Shown in pieces: positions 61,101 through 64,000 of a stretch of DNA of 64,000 bases. Each line of letters opens with the position of its first letter. Within the stretch, counting starts at the first letter, position 1. Origin of the DNA: Ancylostoma caninum (taxonomy: Eukaryota > Nematoda > Chromadorea > Rhabditida > Ancylostomatidae); contig JBAJFG010000004.1 of NCBI GenBank assembly GCA_037903475.1, forward strand, positions 372,001 through 436,000. Direction: 5' to 3'. The position numbers and the translations under genes were made by a program. A model generated the notes under the pieces. The model saw only the letters and a list, made by a program, of their open reading frames with translations, was not told where the DNA came from and did no database searches.

Positions 61101-62692
61101 GTCAAATCTTTCTCTAATATGTATGGTGTTTTTCACTCACACATTAACAGAATCGACTCTCTTTTATGAATTCTACTATCACAAGTGAGAAAAAAAAGCC
61201 CAAGAAATCGGGATGGGCGCTTACAGTGGCGTGGAGAGTCTCTCCCAAAATAATTCCACGCTTCTAGAAGCGTTTGCTTCAAGGATTGAACTGTTTTATG
61301 AAAGCAAAATTAGTTTTTGTCTTTAAATGGATACCACAACGAGAAATCTACACGAACGAATGCTGAATATAGTAGTTGTAAGGAAGCGGACATGAGTTCC
61401 TGTGCAGAAACAAGGGAAAAACGTCTGTTTAAGCTGTTTCCGGTTCTATTTCCAATGGTTAAGAAGTGGAATGTGACCTACTGGGCTCACAAACTTTCAA
61501 TCTCGAAGTTCTGAAAAGTGCTTCCCTCATTATACAGTTAATGGTGATTTGGAAATTGGTTTTGAAAAACACTCTCAACCCGCGTCGAACTCCGGCGTCC
61601 GCACGAAATCTTAGATCTCATGTCCAAGGTAGGCGGTCTTTAATGTTTTCCTGTATCCCACACCTTGTACTTTGCGCACCTAGACTACAAAAAAATATAA
61701 TCGGGTGATAGAACCAGGCTTGAAATACAGCCCAGATGTTCCTCAAATTCGTAGTGTTCGGTATTATTTTCAAAGAAGCTTCAGGGTAGAACAGATGAAC
61801 ACCAAAAGATTGAATGCAGAACGCCAAATCTCGAGATAAGCCAAAAAAACGCGCATCGCACTCTTGTCTCCGTAATTTTGGACCACCCTGGGTATGATCA
61901 AACGCGCACATATCGGTTCTGCCGACCAAACTCCGACTGCTAACGTGCAAAAGGGGGGCTCAATGGCTTTCTTGCAAAGTTTTGTGCACACAACTGGAAT
62001 CAGCGTCAGGGCCAAGCGGGTAACAATAAATAATCAACGGCGTGAGGATGGTAAATTTTTAACGAAGTTAAAAAGCGGGTTGTAGAGGGGAGGGTGCTCT
62101 TGCATACTATAGGATCGTTTTTTCCTACATTTGTTGTGAGGAAGGTTCGAATTTGCACGCAGAACGTGAGATCGCATTTTTGCTGGCTGAGAAAAGGGAG
62201 GGGTGGGGGAGGGTCGTGTGGGTGTCGATGTTTTATCATCGTCATGCTTGACCCTGATCAGTATGTCGAAGTGCGGAATCGCCAGTAACTTACACAAGAA
62301 AATGAGGTGATATTCTACCCTTAAACACGGTTGTAACATGTATGTAAAGGAGGCACAAACCCTTTCCTGTGTCTTCGAACTTCAGAGACGGGAGCTGATC
62401 ACCTCCGGTATCGTTGATGAACCTCTTCATGCGGTCTGGAATGAGATGATATTTGAGACTGCAACACTACTCACAATTAATCACTCCTACCGTGCCAGAT
62501 GGTGTACTCGTGCAAACTATCGAGGGAGGGGACCGGCTTCAACTCGGATGGCAGGTCTGCATCCAGTACGGCAGTGAAATTGAATAGGATAAGATTCGCA
62601 AATAGTACAGATATGCAAACTGAAGTGAGTAATAGCGCTAGATGCCGTACGTTGTTCGAAAAACAACAGCAGCACAGCGGGCCTCGGCCCAT
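55118..62692 (-). CDS. SLC17-type major facilitator transporter, 612 aa
   Basis: Membrane transporter of the anion/organic-acid SLC17 group (sialin, vesicular glutamate and Na/phosphate carriers); substrate unknown. Minus-strand exons in phase: 62692-62491, 59856-59656, 59320-59239, 59141-59077, 59021-58896, 58820-58678, 58463-58354, 57919-57832, 57549-57346, 57291-57140, 57074-56895, 56394-56332, 55557-55472, 55254-55118 (TAG). The start is MGRGPLCCCCFSNN, with four Cys before TM1 (about 18-44). TM1-TM2 are joined by a loop of about 120 residues rich in Thr and Pro. Family-like signs are RLFMGVCFAPCFPVMGAVCA in TM4, RDRPQHHPWV before the central loop, STTAHVRVCNTVGA, and LAEWTKVFMTAAA leading into the last helix (FAIFGRG). 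About twelve helices can be seen. Intron 1 is 2.6 kb. The long extracellular loop is longer than usual. All junctions keep phase; the 63-nt exon is the least certain. Confidence 0.88.
59857..62490 (-). other. Intron 1 of the transporter gene
   Basis: A 2.6-kb intron bounded by a GTAGGA donor (after 62491) and an ATTTTCAG acceptor (before 59856). It holds the 17-bp duplication, a G-run tract at 62196-62213, and several open frames without motifs. One of these (60054, MWRPFVIFLFFLISV) mimics a signal peptide or first helix, but it is not needed by the gene model. No nested gene is supported. Confidence 0.6.
59957..59990 (+). repeat. 17-bp perfect tandem duplication
   Basis: CCCACAGAGGCATGGTA occurs twice head to tail. 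It lies in intron 1 of the transporter gene (59857-62490), so it does not alter the protein. Confidence 0.9.
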
Positions 62693-62700
62693 CTGAAAGT
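62693..62700 (-). promoter_or_regulatory. Probable spliced-leader acceptor before the transporter ATG
   Basis: On the minus strand ACTTTCAG abuts the ATG at 62692. A consensus nematode acceptor placed directly at the initiator codon is the usual arrangement for SL1 trans-splicing. It also supports this ATG as the true start. Confidence 0.6.
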
Positions 62701-64000
62701 CATCGTTCTGACCACGCAAAAGGAACGAAAATATATGCTTCGCATAGGAACGTAACGAAATTTTAAGACAAAAAAAGAAACGCAGCAACCAATGCGAGAT
62801 ACAATTAAAACAATCCATACGGTAAAATAACAAGGGTTGGGATGATGTAGGAAAGGATACGGTTGTCAATGCATGGGAGAAGTGACTTTCCTTTCCAACA
62901 AAAAGCCTGTCGAAGGAAAGAACCACGCCCCTAATGAAAGCACACTCTGCAGAATATCAGATGAGGATGAATAGGTGCAAAGACACAATTCGATGATACT
63001 AAAGGCAAAAAAAACGGAAAACACTGAGAAAAGAACTCAACATGAAATAAAGTACGTACGTATCTACGATTTTAAAAGTACACACTGGGTGCCGTACAAG
63101 GAGTTCAGGTGTGGAGCCCAACAGTTCATTCCATGACAAAAATGTCCACAAACTGTCAAAAAAAACTTCAAGAAAGAAGACTTGGGCTTGAATGACATTG
63201 CTTGATCCAAAGTCATTCAAACCCCAGAAACAAGTAGAGCGTTCTTGAATATAAGAATTGCAAATTACTTGCATAAGCTGGAACCGAGCACAGCAAAAAC
63301 ACTTAAATATTGGAAGAATGCTTAGACCTCAGCAGCAAGTGTAACATACTAGTGAGGACTTTACCTACACACTTGGAAGCAATTAGCTCAAACTTTCAGT
63401 GACTGTGCACCAACAAGCATTACGCCTAACCAAACCGTTCGGAGCAAAGATTTTGTTTCACAGTTTAAAAAAGACTCTAAGATTTAAGTTAACATCATTG
63501 AAGACTACGATTCGAAATATTCGAAATATTTCCAACCAGCCGAATAATCGAATTCGAAATTTGAGATAATCAAAATCTTGAATTTGTTCGATTCTTAACT
63601 GTTGGGACAACTCCGACAAGTCCGAATAAAACTATAAGTGCACCTCTAATATTCCATTTATTACATGATTTCAATGATTTTCTCATTCTCTTCTGCAGCC
63701 AGATTCTCCAGGCTCCTCCTCTCTTCAAAATCGAATAACCTTGGTGGAAACGATCTCATTGGTTAGTGTCTCCAAATCAAAACCAAGCAGGGAACAAGGA
63801 AAAATTGAAAGCACTGTTTTTTAGAGATTTTTTAGAGTTCTTTGCCGATTTGAAGTAAATTCTAGAACAGTGGTAGCATCCAAATGATTGTAGACATAGG
63901 GTAGTGCAGGCATTTTGCGCGCTTATCGCGGAGAACGAGAACGATGTTTGGCACGTACGTTAGTTGGAGAATCAATCGCATGACATTCGCTCCTCTTTCG
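62701..64000. other. Upstream region of the transporter, nothing recognised
   Basis: AT-rich sequence with no supported exon, RNA or element. If the transporter transcript is trans-spliced, its promoter and outron should lie here. Near 63508-63580 there are overlapping TTCGAAAT phrases forming small palindromes. Confidence 0.4.

Overview
The window looks like nuclear DNA of a strongylid (clade V) nematode, most likely a hookworm-type parasite. The evidence is compact spliced genes with TTTCAG-type acceptors and several 52-60 nt introns, an acceptor directly before a start codon that looks like a spliced-leader trans-splice site, and abundant decayed mariner and RTE-type elements in AT-rich spacer. 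The species cannot be fixed from the sequence. There are no operons, CRISPR arrays or convincing tRNA/rRNA genes.

Layout. Positions 1-43,500 are mostly gene-poor and repeat-rich. In order they hold: a decayed hammerhead-like ribozyme on the minus strand (3793-3833); a dead mariner (4643-about 5560); a second mariner (9039-10619) with a TTAA-flanked MITE nested in its 5' end; a 2.16-kb unit bounded by perfect 21-bp inverted repeats and TA dinucleotides that encloses a plausible small four-exon gene (11365-12167) and a long RNA-like hairpin (12778-12864); a foldback element (13636-14333); an array of a short degenerate motif (17671-18207); remnants of two RTE-like non-LTR elements (20880-23150), one an in-frame endonuclease-to-tail deletion fusion; an inverted-repeat element (36086-36629); and a cluster of CCGCGG-centred palindromes (40525-40820). 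A candidate signal-peptide exon lies at 42111-42301.

Positions 43,569-62,692 hold two well-supported genes arranged tail to tail. The first (+ strand) is a C-terminal-motor kinesin-14, very like C. elegans KLP-3. I could join 14 exons in phase (43786-54282, 549 residues, N-terminus incomplete). Its last intron carries a 1300-bp mariner (52283-53582) whose transposase is broken by a frameshift and a stop. The second (- strand) is an SLC17-type major facilitator transporter. Fourteen exons join in phase (62692 down to 55118) to give a complete 612-residue protein with an unusual Thr/Pro-rich loop of about 120 residues between TM1 and TM2. The two genes have no evident functional link and share only a short convergent 3' spacer.

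Exon joins were made by eye from splice consensus, reading phase and remembered family motifs. No alignment or database search was run. Spans listed as holding nothing recognisable may still contain short exons I could not see.
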